A program made the position numbers and the translations under genes. The notes beneath the pieces were generated by a model. The model was not told the DNA's origin. It did not search any database and saw nothing but the letters and a program-made list of their open reading frames with translations. This document shows, piece after piece, positions 16,185 to 24,735 of a stretch of 46,025 nt of DNA; the stretch's first letter is position 1; the number at the start of each line of letters is the position of its first letter. Source of the stretch: Planctomycetota bacterium (GTDB taxonomy: Bacteria > Planctomycetota > J058); the NCBI GenBank assembly GCA_019636275.1, contig JAHBXY010000067.1:1-46025 (forward strand). The letters are read 5' to 3'.

Positions 16185-16583
16185 TCACGCCGGCGCGTGG
16201 CAGACGGCCTCGATGTTGTGCCCGTCGAGGTCGAGGACGAAGGCGCCGTAGTAGGTCGGGTGATACTCCGGCCGGAGCCCCGGCGCGCCGTTGTCCTTGC
16301 CGCCGGCGGCCAGGGCCGCGGCGTGGAAGGCGTCGACGGACGCGCGGTCGAGCGCGGCGAAGGCCACGTGGAGCTCGCCGCGCACCGCGTCGCCGGGGGC
16401 GGCCTGCCCGAGCCAGAACTCGGGCTTGCCGCCGCGCCCGTAGCCGCAGCAGTCGACCGAGCCCGTCTGCTCCTTCGTCAGCGTCATGACCCGCGTGATC
16501 CCGAGCGGCGCCAGGGCGCGGTCGTAGAAGGCCCGCGCGGCCTCGTAGTCGGTCACGTCGATGCCCATGTGGTCGAGGGTCAT
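16185..16583 (-). CDS. VOC/glyoxalase-fold protein
   Basis: A 132-residue single-domain vicinal-oxygen-chelate protein. The paired beta-alpha-beta-beta-beta modules are visible: LDHMGIDVTDYEAARAFYDR at the N terminus with a metal-ligand His (~5), a GELHVAFAALDRASVDAFHA segment with the second-module His (~72), and the C-terminal AFVLDLDGHNIEAVCH with the usual Glu ligand. Such proteins act as glyoxalases, dioxygenases or resistance proteins; the substrate cannot be told. ATG 16583 has GAGGAG upstream. It is convergent with RING-like gene D, with a 9-nt gap. Confidence 0.87.
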   Translation of the reverse strand: MTLDHMGIDVTDYEAARAFYDRALAPLGITRVMTLTKEQTGSVDCCGYGRGGKPEFWLGQAAPGDAVRGELHVAFAALDRASVDAFHAAALAAGGKDNGAPGLRPEYHPTYYGAFVLDLDGHNIEAVCHAPA

Positions 16584-16615
16584 GGTGGTCTCCTCGCGGC
16601 GAGTCTACGCCCGGG

Positions 16616-17932
16616 TCAAGGCCGGCGCGTGAACGTCACCTCGAGGGTCCGGGCGGCCTCGAGGCGCTCGTCGAGCCAGCCGTGGTAGACCTCCGGCAGG
16701 CGCAGGCGACCCTCGCGGTGCTCGGCGATCCGCGCCAGCGCCTCGCGCTTGTGGCGCTCGATCGTGCGGTAGCCGTCCCGCGACCAGTCGTCGGCGAGGC
16801 CCAGCGCCGCCAGCGCCCACACGGCCGCGACGGCGCCGGCGCGGGCGCGCGGGCGCGCGGCGAGCAGCCGCCACCAGGCCAGGGCGGCGACCGGGACGAG
16901 CGGCAGGGCCAGCCCGGCGTAGCGCGAGGTCTTGGCGTAGCCCGGGCCCCAGGCGGCGCGGGCCAGGGCGATCGCCGCCAGCCCGGCGAGCAAGGCGCCG
17001 GCGACGGCGGCGACCTCCCAGCCGCGAGGGTCGCGCGGGTCGCGGGCGACGAGGGCGACCACGGGGACCACGACGACGGCGAGGCACAGCGCCCCGAGCG
17101 CGGCGGAGCGCGTCTGGAAGCCGAAGCCGAAGGAGACGAGGTTCAGGAGCACGTCCCAGTAGCGGGCCGTCGCGGGCGAGGTCGGGCCGACCTCGCCGCG
17201 CTCCCAGCCGACCGTCCAGGCGAGCAGGGCCAGGACGCAGGGCGCGAGGACGGCCGCCGTCTCCAGGCGCAGGCGGCGCGCGGCGGGCGCCTCGAGCCCG
17301 CGGGCGCGCGCGCCGCGCCACAGGGCGAAGCAGGCGCTCGTGACCACGAGGTAGGGCACGCCGGCGGCGAAGGAGAACGCCCCGGCGACCAGCGCCAGCG
17401 CGCCGCCCAGGCGGGCGACCGCCCCGCGCCGGCCGGGGAGGTCCGAGAACAGCCCCCAGGCGCCCACGACGAGCGCCAGGAGCGCCAGGTGGACCTGCGA
17501 CTGGAAGCCCCAGGCGTGGTTCTGGAAGGCGATCGGCGAGAGGAGCAGGAGCCCCAGCGCGCCGGCGGCCGGCGCCGGCAGGCCGCGGCGCACGAGCCAG
17601 GCGAGGAGGGCGGCCAGGAGCGCGCCGAAGAGGAGGAACGTGCTCGTCACCCAGGCGACGTTGTCCCAGGCGCACAGGCGCAGGAGCGCCCAGGCCTGCA
17701 GCTTGGTCGGCGCGATCCGGTGCTCGTTGTGGAGGTCGAACAGCCAGCCGAGGCGCAGCCCGTCGGGGAGGGCGCCGGGGGCGAGCAGGTCCCACTCGTC
17801 CTGGTAGGGCAGGTCGACCGCGTGCGCGCGCACGACGAGGAGGTGCGCCACGAAGCCGAGGGCCACGAGGGCCAGCGCCGCGGGACCGACCGCGCGGGAG
17901 AGGGCGCGGGGCTGTTCGGCGGGCGCGCTCAT
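16616..17932 (-). CDS. Polytopic membrane protein, possible GT-C glycosyltransferase-like
   Basis: A 438-residue integral membrane protein with about ten helices. The first loop holds the motif VDLPYQDEWDLLAPG (~35-50), an acidic pair after the first helix as in GT-C-fold glycosyltransferases that use lipid-linked sugars, followed by LFDLHNEHRIAPTKL. The C terminus is a short soluble part (DGYRTIERHKREALARIAEH...). I infer a membrane glycosyltransferase-like role but no family is certain. ATG 17932 is chosen; the frame is open for 22 codons upstream. It diverges from the YfhO-like gene across 64 nt, and both probably act on envelope or surface polymers. Confidence 0.7.
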   Translation of the reverse strand: MSAPAEQPRALSRAVGPAALALVALGFVAHLLVVRAHAVDLPYQDEWDLLAPGALPDGLRLGWLFDLHNEHRIAPTKLQAWALLRLCAWDNVAWVTSTFLLFGALLAALLAWLVRRGLPAPAAGALGLLLLSPIAFQNHAWGFQSQVHLALLALVVGAWGLFSDLPGRRGAVARLGGALALVAGAFSFAAGVPYLVVTSACFALWRGARARGLEAPAARRLRLETAAVLAPCVLALLAWTVGWERGEVGPTSPATARYWDVLLNLVSFGFGFQTRSAALGALCLAVVVVPVVALVARDPRDPRGWEVAAVAGALLAGLAAIALARAAWGPGYAKTSRYAGLALPLVPVAALAWWRLLAARPRARAGAVAAVWALAALGLADDWSRDGYRTIERHKREALARIAEHREGRLRLPEVYHGWLDERLEAARTLEVTFTRRP

Positions 17933-17984
17933 GGCGCAGCGATCTGACCACGGCGGCGCCGGCGCGGGGAGCGGCGGGGCGCGA

Positions 17985-17990
17985 TACAAC
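17985..17990 (+). promoter_or_regulatory. Candidate -10 element before the YfhO-like gene
   Basis: TACAAC ends 6 nt before the ATG at 17997, with no Shine-Dalgarno sequence between. The spacing predicts a leaderless transcript. No clear -35 is seen. Compare 807-812, 31062-31067 and 42858-42863. Confidence 0.35.
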
Positions 17991-17996
17991 GGGCGC

Positions 17997-19421
17997 ATGG
18001 CGGCGGGGACCGGGGCAGCGGACGGGATCGCGGGCGCGGGCCGTGGGCGGTCGTGGGTGGGCCTGCTCGCGCTGTGCCTGCTCGTCGTGGCCCTGTTCGA
18101 GGGCGCGCTCCTGGGCGACGACCTGCTCGTCGCGCGCGACCTGCCGCGGCAGTTCTACCCGCGCAACGACGCGATTGGCGCCGCGCTGGCCGCGGGCGAG
18201 GTGCCGCGCTGGAACCCGTGGTGCGGGCACGGGGCGCCCTGGTTCGGGCCGCGCGCGGGGGGCGTCGTCTATCCGGGGCACCTCCTGTTCGCGGCGCTCT
18301 CGCCCGGGCGAGCCATGGCGTGGTTCGTGGCCCTGCACACGGCGCTGGCGCTCGCCGGCGCGTGGCGTCTCGGCCGTCACGACGCGCCGGGCGACCCGAC
18401 CGGGCCCTGGCTCGTCGGGCTGGCCTACGGGCTCGGCGGCTTCGTGACGTCGATGCACTGGGCGCTGCCGTACCTGGTCTCGTCGGCGTGGCTGCCCTGG
18501 GCCCTCGTCGGCGCCCGGCAGGTGGCGGCGGGCGAGCGGCGCGGCCTGGCGCTCGTCGGCGCGGCCGTGGGCCTGTGCCTGCTCGCGGCCGAGCCGCAGG
18601 GCGCGCTGATCGTCGCCGCGCTGGCCGCCATGAGCGCGCTCGTGCACGCCCCCGGCGCCCGCCGGCTGGCCGCGCCGCTGCTCGTGGGCGCCGCCGTGGT
18701 CGTCGGCGCCGCGGCGGGCGGGCTCACGCTCGAGTCGGTGCGCGACGAGCTGCCGCGCCTCGACCGCGGCGCCGACGTCTGGCGCGAGCTGCGCTTCCCG
18801 CTGCACCCGCTGGCCCAGCTCGTCGACGCGCTCGTCCCGGGCGTGCACGGCCACTGGGCGCAGCACACGGGCGGCTTCTGGGGCGTGCGCGCCTGGGCGG
18901 GCGACATGCCCTGGTGCGGGCTCGGCGTGGGCGCCCTGGGCCTCGCCGCCGTGGCCGCCAGCGGCGCGGCCTGGCGCCGCCCGGCCTGGCAGGAGGCCGC
19001 CGCCTGGGTCGTCTGGGGCGTGGTCCTGGCGGCCGTCGACGCCGGCGCGCCGCTCCACCTGCGCTACCCGAGCAAGTGGCTCGTGATCACGGCCCTGGGC
19101 CTGGCGCGCCTGGTCGGCCTCGGCGCGCCCGGGCTCCTGCGCGCGGCGTGGCCGCCGGCGGCGCTCGCGGCGTTCGCCCTGCCAGCGGGAGCGCTGGGCC
19201 TGTGGGTCCTCGCCGGCGGCGAGGCGGTCGAGGCCTGGCTCGACGCGCAGGCGCCGGGCTACGTGCTGCGCGACGAGGCGCGCGCCGTGACGAGCTTCGC
19301 CCTCCTGCGCGCCGGCGCGGCCGCCCTCGTCGCGGCCGGGGCGTGCCTGCTCGCGCGCCGCTGGCCGGGCGGCGCGGGCGGCTTCTCCTGCTCGTCGGGG
19401 CGCTGGCGCTCGACCGTTTGA
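17997..19421 (+). CDS. YfhO-like membrane protein, N-terminal part of a frame-broken gene
   Basis: 474 residues are encoded before a frame break. After a first helix comes a loop with VARDLPRQFYPRNDAIGAAL and VPRWNPWCGHGAPWF, the signature of YfhO-type multi-spanning proteins (DlpRqfyP, W.P....G.P). About nine further helices follow. The reading frame ends in GGFSCSSGRWRSTV and a stop, whereas one base over the same DNA reads GRLLLLVGALALDRL, the helix expected here. The soluble C-terminal part is encoded from ~19520 to 20399. Together they span about 800 residues, the usual family length. YfhO proteins are linked to glycosylation of cell-wall polymers. Whether the break is an error or decay cannot be told here. 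Confidence 0.75.
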   Translation: MAAGTGAADGIAGAGRGRSWVGLLALCLLVVALFEGALLGDDLLVARDLPRQFYPRNDAIGAALAAGEVPRWNPWCGHGAPWFGPRAGGVVYPGHLLFAALSPGRAMAWFVALHTALALAGAWRLGRHDAPGDPTGPWLVGLAYGLGGFVTSMHWALPYLVSSAWLPWALVGARQVAAGERRGLALVGAAVGLCLLAAEPQGALIVAALAAMSALVHAPGARRLAAPLLVGAAVVVGAAAGGLTLESVRDELPRLDRGADVWRELRFPLHPLAQLVDALVPGVHGHWAQHTGGFWGVRAWAGDMPWCGLGVGALGLAAVAASGAAWRRPAWQEAAAWVVWGVVLAAVDAGAPLHLRYPSKWLVITALGLARLVGLGAPGLLRAAWPPAALAAFALPAGALGLWVLAGGEAVEAWLDAQAPGYVLRDEARAVTSFALLRAGAAALVAAGACLLARRWPGGAGGFSCSSGRWRSTV

Positions 19422-19562
19422 CGGCTTCGCGCGCCGCCCGGGTGTCGACGCCGATGAAAAAGTGCGCGGCCGCCCCCGTGCACGACGCGCTGTCACGGCC
19501 GCCCTGCGCGCGCGCGCGGGCCCGACCTCGCGCTCGCGCCGCCGCGCTACGAGCCGAAGGAC

Positions 19563-20399
19563 GTGTTCTACCGCCACGAGTTCCCGCCGCTGGCCCACGC
19601 CGAGCGCGACCTCCTCGACCGCGACGCCCTGCGCCCGAACATCGGCTACCGCTTCGGCGTGCGCACCGTGATCGCCTTCGAGTCGGCCGAGCCGCGCGGG
19701 CTGTCGCTCCTGCAGCGCGACCCGCGCTGGAAGGCGCTCCCGCTCCTGCCCCGCTACGCGCTGCTCGACGCCGACGTCGTGCTCGTCGACCTGCGCCGCG
19801 ACGCCCACACCCTCGGCCTGCCGCCCGTGCGCGTGGAGGTCGTCGCGCCGGTCGGGCCGCAGGACGAGGTGATGGCCCTGGCCGCCGTCGCCAACCCGTG
19901 GTGCCCGCCCTGGGCCTACCTGATCGACGCGGCCGTCGGCGCGCCCGACCTGCAGGTCGCCGCGACCCGCCTGCTCGACCCGCGCGCCGGGCCGGCCGCG
20001 CGCGTGGTCCTGGGCCCCGAGGGCGCCGACCAGGCCCCGCCGATCGCGCCGTCGGGCGTCCGCCTGGAGGGCGGCGTGCGCCTGGTGGCCTTCGAGGCCG
20101 AGCGCGTGGCGCTCGAGGTCGCCGCCCCGCGCGACGCGTGGCTCGTCGTGCGCGAGGCCTGGGCCCCCGAGTGGCAGGCGACCGTCGACGGCGCCCCGGC
20201 GCCCCTGGCGCGCGCCGACCTCCTGTTCCGCGCCGTGCGCGTCCCGGCGGGGCGCCATGAGGTCGTCCTCAGCCACGCGCCCGCCTGGTGGGCGCGCGGC
20301 CTCGCGCTCACGGCGCTCGGCTGGGCGGCGATCGCCGCGCTCGCGCTCCTCCGGCCCGCCCCCCGGATGAGCGGCGGCGCGCCGCCCCCGGGGGGGTGA
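19563..20399 (+). CDS. YfhO-like protein, C-terminal part of the frame-broken gene
   Basis: 278 residues from a GTG at 19563, though the frame is open further upstream and probably belongs to the preceding gene: residues APPRYEPKDVFYRHEFPPLA lead into it. It contains the YfhO C-terminal extracytoplasmic segment (ESAEPRGLSLLQRDPRW; ARDAW-type AAPRDAWLVVREAWAPEWQA; VRVPAGRHEVVLSHAP) and the final helix LALTALGWAAIAALALL. Between 19375 and 19525 the coding signal moves through all three frames, so at least two or three indels are needed to join it to the N-terminal part. It is unlikely to be an independent gene. Confidence 0.65.
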   Translation: MFYRHEFPPLAHAERDLLDRDALRPNIGYRFGVRTVIAFESAEPRGLSLLQRDPRWKALPLLPRYALLDADVVLVDLRRDAHTLGLPPVRVEVVAPVGPQDEVMALAAVANPWCPPWAYLIDAAVGAPDLQVAATRLLDPRAGPAARVVLGPEGADQAPPIAPSGVRLEGGVRLVAFEAERVALEVAAPRDAWLVVREAWAPEWQATVDGAPAPLARADLLFRAVRVPAGRHEVVLSHAPAWWARGLALTALGWAAIAALALLRPAPRMSGGAPPPGG

Positions 20400-20441
20400 C
20401 GCGCCGCCTCGTCGATTCGACCTGTCGGCTCGTCAGGGGCC

Positions 20442-21146
20442 TTACGGACGGCCGGTCTGCGGCACGAGGCGCACCAGGCCGGGCGTCTCGCTCGGGGTGC
20501 CGGGCGCGCTGCTGGCGTTGCTCGAGGGCGCGTTGGCGGGCGCGTCGGCGCTGGCCGTGACCGCGCCGTTGAGCGGGCGGGGGCCGCCGGCGCGCGGGCT
20601 GAGGTCGATCGTCACCGTCTTCGAGAAGACGAACGCGCCGGCGGTGATCTTCGCCACGGGCTTGTTGCGCTCGCGGGTGAACTGGACCTTCCACAGGTCG
20701 TAGAGGTCGCGGGCGTTCTCGCCCACCTTGATCCCGCGGATCTCGTCGATCAGGGCCTCGTTGCTGCCCTGGACGCGGAAGCGCGCCGTGACCTTGCGAC
20801 CCAGCTCGATCCCCTGGCCGGTCTCCATGGTCGCGCGGGTCGTCTGCGAGCGGTCGATCTCGACGCGGTCGCCGCGCTTCACCAGCCGCGTCGTGGGGCC
20901 GAGGACGCGCTCGAGCAGGCTGCCCCGCGGGAGGTTGGCCTGGCGCAGGGCGCGCTGGACGTCGGCCTGGTTGAGCGTGAAGTCGGGCATGGCGGCCAGG
21001 CCGCGCATGACCGCCATGGTCGGGTTGGCGGTGTTCGCCGCCTCCTGCACGAGGGCCGTGAGGCGGGCGACGGGGTCGGCCTGCACGGGCGCCGCGAGGG
21101 CGGCCAGGAGCAGGAGGGCGGGGAAGGCGGCGATGGTGCGGGTCAT
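20442..21146 (-). CDS. Secreted protein of unknown function
   Basis: A 234-residue protein with Sec signal RTIAAFPALLLLAALAAPVQA (cleavage ~23). The mature part has a helical N-terminal region with PTMAVMRGLAAMPDFTLN and QADVQRALRQANLPRGSLLE, a basic/beta middle (VKRGDRVEIDRSQTTRATME, VTARFRVQGSNEALIDEIRG) and a low-complexity Ala/Ser/Pro tail (~195-225). No known domain. Its ATG overlaps the stop of the upstream lipoprotein (ATGA, 21143-21146) and GGAG lies ~8 nt upstream, so the two are an operon and may function together in the envelope. Confidence 0.7.
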   Translation of the reverse strand: MTRTIAAFPALLLLAALAAPVQADPVARLTALVQEAANTANPTMAVMRGLAAMPDFTLNQADVQRALRQANLPRGSLLERVLGPTTRLVKRGDRVEIDRSQTTRATMETGQGIELGRKVTARFRVQGSNEALIDEIRGIKVGENARDLYDLWKVQFTRERNKPVAKITAGAFVFSKTVTIDLSPRAGGPRPLNGAVTASADAPANAPSSNASSAPGTPSETPGLVRLVPQTGRP

Positions 21147-22198
21147 TCGTGGTCTCCTGCGAGAGCGGCCAGCCGCTCGGTCCAGTCGACGAGGTCCCCG
21201 CCCTCCAGCTCCTGGCTGATCAGGCGGTCGTCGGGGGTGAGGTAGGCCACGCGCTCGCCCACCCAGCGGGGGGCGCAGACGGGGCCGGGGGTCGGGACGC
21301 GGCGCGAGGGCGCCAGGGCGTCGGCGCGCGTCAGGCGCAGCTCGCCCTCGAGGGTGGGCAGGCCGGGGCGCGAGCGGGTGAAGAGCACCTGGCCCCGCGC
21401 GTCGGCGCTCGGCCACAGGTCCAGGCCGTCGGCGCGCTCGCCGGCGGCGGCGCCCGGGCGGTCGAGCGACAGGCGGGCCAGGCCGAGCGCCTGCGGCGCG
21501 CCGGGGGCGGCCAGCGTGGCGACCACGTCGCGGCCGGTCGGGGCGAGCCAGGTCACGCCGGCGAGCTGCCCGCGGAAGAGCGTGCGGCGCGTCCCGCCGC
21601 GGACGAGGAGCACCTCGCCCTGGCCGCCCTCGAAGGGGCGCGCCTCCTCGGCGTCACGCGCGCCGACGCGGGCGACGAGCAGGGCCTCGCCGTCGGCGTC
21701 GCGCGTCCAGGCGAAGCCCAGGAGCACGCCGTCGAGCGGCTCGCCCACGGCGCCCGAGGCCACCTCGACGACGTGCAGGACGCCGGGGAGGCCGGGCTGG
21801 GCCACCTCGAGCACGGCGACGCGCTCGCCCGAGGGCGACGGCGTCGGCTGCACGAGGCGCTGCTGGGGGTCGGTCTCGAACAGGCGGCGCCGCGCGCCGT
21901 CGGCGCCGAGGAGGATCAGGCAGTTGCGGTCCTCGACCAGGGTGACGGCGTCGCCGCACCAGCGCGGCCACGACATGCGCAGCGGCACGCTCGTGAAGCG
22001 CTGCGCCTCGCCCGTGGCGAGGTCGAGGGTCACCAGGTGCCGCGGCGTCGAGCCGTCGCCCAGGGCGACCACCTTGCCGGCCCCGTCGATCGGCGCCAGG
22101 ACCCTCCCGTCGGCGGCGACATCGAACAGCAGGACGTCGTCGCAGCCCGTGAGGACCAGGGCCGTCAGGACCGCGAGTTGTGCAACCGTTCGACGCAT
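21143..22198 (-). CDS. Lipoprotein with TolB-like beta-propeller
   Basis: A 351-residue predicted lipoprotein: RRTVAQLAVLTALVLTGC gives a lipobox LTGC (Cys ~19). The rest is a series of ~40-residue beta-blade units (LVTLDLATGEAQRFTS, QPTPSPSGERVAVLEV, GFAWTRDADGEALLVARVG, VTWLAPTGRDVVATLA, LWPSADARGQVLFTRSRPG, PRWVGERVAYLTPDD), as in TolB/WD40-like propellers, probably six or seven blades. A periplasmic binding or scaffold role is likely. It is coupled to the next gene by an ATGA overlap. Upstream is a 600-bp repeat-filled spacer. Confidence 0.78.
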   Translation of the reverse strand: MRRTVAQLAVLTALVLTGCDDVLLFDVAADGRVLAPIDGAGKVVALGDGSTPRHLVTLDLATGEAQRFTSVPLRMSWPRWCGDAVTLVEDRNCLILLGADGARRRLFETDPQQRLVQPTPSPSGERVAVLEVAQPGLPGVLHVVEVASGAVGEPLDGVLLGFAWTRDADGEALLVARVGARDAEEARPFEGGQGEVLLVRGGTRRTLFRGQLAGVTWLAPTGRDVVATLAAPGAPQALGLARLSLDRPGAAAGERADGLDLWPSADARGQVLFTRSRPGLPTLEGELRLTRADALAPSRRVPTPGPVCAPRWVGERVAYLTPDDRLISQELEGGDLVDWTERLAALAGDHE

Positions 22199-22506
22199 GA
22201 ACGTCGACTGAGCACGCCGAGGGCCACGGCCTGGCCGGGTTCGGAAGCTGACGGGAGTTCAGGGGTTAACGGCGTGAGACGAACCTAAGCCCATGCAACG
22301 TCGCGGGTGAGCCGATGGCCGCGGCGGTGAGGCGGACCCGAGACGCTGGCCCAGGGACGGACCGTCGCGGGCCGGGGGCGGTCCGGACGAACCCGGACCC
22401 GTGCGAGGGCGACGAGGGCAGAGCGCCACGGGCGACCTTCGAGGCGCGAGCGCGTCGCCGCGGCCAGCATCGTCGCCTCGCATCGGTCGAGCACACCAGT
22501 CAGAGC
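22199..22506. other. Non-coding spacer with partial repeat R2' at its right end
   Basis: No gene is visible here. It contains a less GC-rich stretch (22255-22300) suitable for the promoter of the leftward lipoprotein gene. At 22431-22496 is a shortened relative of the R1 family: left-end-like ACCTTCGAGGCGCGAGCGCG, then CCAGCATC, then the family right end GGTCGAGCACAC, with the central stem missing. It abuts copy R2 directly. Confidence 0.5.
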
Positions 22507-22816
22507 CACTGAAGAGATCGGCGAAACCACGTCTCGCTGATGACCAGCCCTCGATCGGAGCAGCGAGCGAGGCGAGGGCGCGGAGGCCGAGGCGAGGGGG
22601 GAGCGCGCGCGGGTCGTATCGATCGCCGGATCCCCGGTGGGCCGCCGGAGCGAGCGGGAGGCCCGCGGCTGCGGACCGCGAGCGATAGGGTTCGTCTGGA
22701 CCGCGGCACCGCAGCCGACCTTAGCCGCGGGACGGAGCTCGCGGAGGCGGGCCACACCGACGACCCGCGCGCGCCCCCCCTCGCCCGGCATCCGCGCCCG
22801 CAGCCGTCGAGCACAC
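22507..22816 (+). mobile_element. Dispersed hairpin repeat R2, enlarged by an internal insertion
   Basis: Same left side (CTGAAGAGATCGG, then TGACCAGCCCTCGATCGGAG) and right end (CCGTCGAGCACAC) as R1. The stem is GCGCGCGCGGGTCGTA (22613-22628) paired with 22760-22774, but the loop is ~130 nt rather than 15-33 nt because of an extra GC-rich segment (~22637-22757) that is itself partly self-complementary. The right end abuts the stop codon of the NHL gene (TGA at 22818-22820) in CTCAGCGG. The left flank GTCAGAGC matches it at only 5 of 8, so a target duplication is not proven here. Confidence 0.72.
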
Positions 22817-22817
22817 C

Positions 22818-23744
22818 TCAGCGGACGACGCGCCGCGCCGCGCCGGTGACGGGGTCGAGGGCCTGCAGGCGGTAGTTGAGGCTGTCGGCGACCCACAGGG
22901 CGCCGTCGGGGCCGAAGGCGATGTCCTCGGGGCGGCGCAGCTCGCCAGGGCCGCTGCCGCTCTTGCCGAGCGCGCGCACGAAGCTCCCGGCGGCGTCGAG
23001 CACGACGATCCGGTCGTTGCGCTGGTCGCTCACGTAGACGAGGCCGTCGGGGCCGACGAGCACGTCGTCGGGCACCCGCAGCCGGCCCGGCCCGGACGAC
23101 GGCGTGTCCCACAGGAGCGCGCCGCTCGCGAGGTCGTAGCAGCTCACCCGGTGCGCCTTCGGGAAGCACACGTAGAGGCGCCCGCCGCGCACGTGGACCG
23201 ACTCGGGCTCCTCCGGCATCGGGAGGCGGCGCACCTCGACGAGCGTGGCGCCGTCGCGCCGGAAGGCGCGCACGGCGCGGATGTCCTCCTCGGCGGTGTA
23301 GATCAGTCCGTCGTCGCCGATCGTCACGTCCTCGAGGCCATGGAAGGGCCCGAGCGGGGTCCCCTCGCCGCCGTGCAGGGCCAGCACGCGGGGCGGGCGC
23401 GCGAGCAGGTCGAGCTCGACGAGGTCGTGGTTGCGCACGGCGAGGACGCGCCCGGGCGCCGTCGCGACGAGGCTCCCGCCCGTGCTCACGAGGCCGCCGG
23501 GGAGGTCGGGGTGGGCGTCGAGCCGCGCCTCGGTCGCCCCGTCGGGGGTGAGCACGTAGAGCGCACGCCCCTTCTCGTCGGCGACGTACAGCCGCCCGTC
23601 CGGCCCCACCGCGAGGCCCTCGGGGTCGAGGAAGCGCGCGCCGGGCGGGGGCGGGGCCGGGCGCCTGAGCGCGCGCGCGGCGACGACGACGAGCGGGACG
23701 ACCAGGCCGGCGACGGCGAGGGCCACGACGACCCGACGGCTCAC
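22818..23744 (-). CDS. Membrane-anchored NHL-repeat beta-propeller protein
   Basis: A 308-residue protein: an N-terminal signal anchor (VVVALAVAGLVVPLVVVAAR) followed by a six-bladed NHL/SMP-30-type propeller. Blade motifs include LDPEGLAVGPDGRLYVADEK, GLEDVTIGDDGLIYTAEEDI, VPDDVLVGPDGLVYVSDQRN and RPEDIAFGPDGALWVADSLN. Such propellers bind ligands or partners outside the cytoplasm. GTG 23744 is the start. The stop lies in the CTCA at the right edge of repeat R2, so the repeat forms the immediate mRNA 3' structure. Downstream of, and 25 nt from, a secreted-protein gene on the same strand. Confidence 0.85.
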   Translation of the reverse strand: MSRRVVVALAVAGLVVPLVVVAARALRRPAPPPPGARFLDPEGLAVGPDGRLYVADEKGRALYVLTPDGATEARLDAHPDLPGGLVSTGGSLVATAPGRVLAVRNHDLVELDLLARPPRVLALHGGEGTPLGPFHGLEDVTIGDDGLIYTAEEDIRAVRAFRRDGATLVEVRRLPMPEEPESVHVRGGRLYVCFPKAHRVSCYDLASGALLWDTPSSGPGRLRVPDDVLVGPDGLVYVSDQRNDRIVVLDAAGSFVRALGKSGSGPGELRRPEDIAFGPDGALWVADSLNYRLQALDPVTGAARRVVR

Positions 23745-23769
23745 GCGGCCACGGGGGCGAGCGAGCCGG

Positions 23770-24609
23770 TCAGCGCTTGCCCTTGTAGTCGACCAGCTCC
23801 GCCAGGTAGACGGGGCCGACCAGGCGCGACCAGAACGGGGCGCCGGGCTCGAACGTGAGCTGCACGCGGCCGCGGGTCTCGTCGTCGCCGACCTTCAGGG
23901 CCAGGCGCACCTGCACCTGCGCGGCGCCGTTGGGGGCCGGCCGGACCTTCTGCTCGACGACGCCGCGGCCGGCGACCGCGATGTCCGACGAGGGCTGCTT
24001 CGCCGCGGCGAAGTCGGGCCAGTCGAGGGGGAAGCCGATCACCGCGGTCTCCTGCGGGTCGAGCTGCACCGTCCCCGACACGTCGTGCGTCCGCGCGCGC
24101 TCGGTCTTCGGCTCGCGCACGACCTTGAACAGCGTCAGGTCGGCCTCGGTGTACCACAGCTCCGCGGTGCGCGGCGGGCCGTCGAGCGTGCGCACGGCGA
24201 CGACGACGAACGCCTCCGGCTTGTCGTCGGGGCCGTCGCCGGGGTAGGTCACGAGCTCGCGCCGCACGACCTCGAAGCGGAACGTGTTGGCCAGCACCCA
24301 GCCCTCGGGCACGCCGTCGCGCAGCGGCGGCAGGCCCGGGATCGGCTCGCGCCGCGGGTCGGGCGGGGTGCGCGGCATGGCGCCCTCGGCCGGCTCGGGC
24401 GAGCTGACCTCGTCCTTGAGGTCGCGCTGGTAGGTCTTGATCACCCACCAGTCGCCCTTGCGCCACTTCGGCGCCCAGGCCACGAGCTCGGTCGCGGGCG
24501 CCTCCTGCGCCTCGCCGCTCGGCGCCAGCGCCACGGCGCCGAGCGCCACGACGATCCCCAGCCGCCACGCCCCGAGCCGCGCCCCAGGCCGCCCCGTTGA
24601 CCGCGTCAT
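23770..24609 (-). CDS. Secreted protein of unknown function
   Basis: A 279-residue protein with a signal peptide (LGIVVALGAVALAPSGEAQE). The mature N terminus AWAPKWRKGDWWVIKTYQRD is a motif I have seen in planctomycetal secreted proteins of unknown function; the rest is beta-rich (NTFRFEVVRRELVTYPGD, AVRTLDGPPRTAELWYTEAD, AQVQVRLALKVGDDETRGRV). ATG 24609 is supported by GAGGGGGA 4-5 nt upstream; a GTG at 24630 is an alternative. It is probably transcribed with the NHL gene. No enzyme motif. Confidence 0.72.
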   Translation of the reverse strand: MTRSTGRPGARLGAWRLGIVVALGAVALAPSGEAQEAPATELVAWAPKWRKGDWWVIKTYQRDLKDEVSSPEPAEGAMPRTPPDPRREPIPGLPPLRDGVPEGWVLANTFRFEVVRRELVTYPGDGPDDKPEAFVVVAVRTLDGPPRTAELWYTEADLTLFKVVREPKTERARTHDVSGTVQLDPQETAVIGFPLDWPDFAAAKQPSSDIAVAGRGVVEQKVRPAPNGAAQVQVRLALKVGDDETRGRVQLTFEPGAPFWSRLVGPVYLAELVDYKGKR

Positions 24610-24735
24610 TTCGTCCCCCTCACCGCCCACAGGCTACCCGTGCCGTCGCGCGGCATCCACAGGCGGGTACGTGCGCAGGCGCGCGGGGGGAGCCCCGCGC
24701 GCCTGCTGCCGTGTCTCGAGCTCGTGCGCTCGGGC

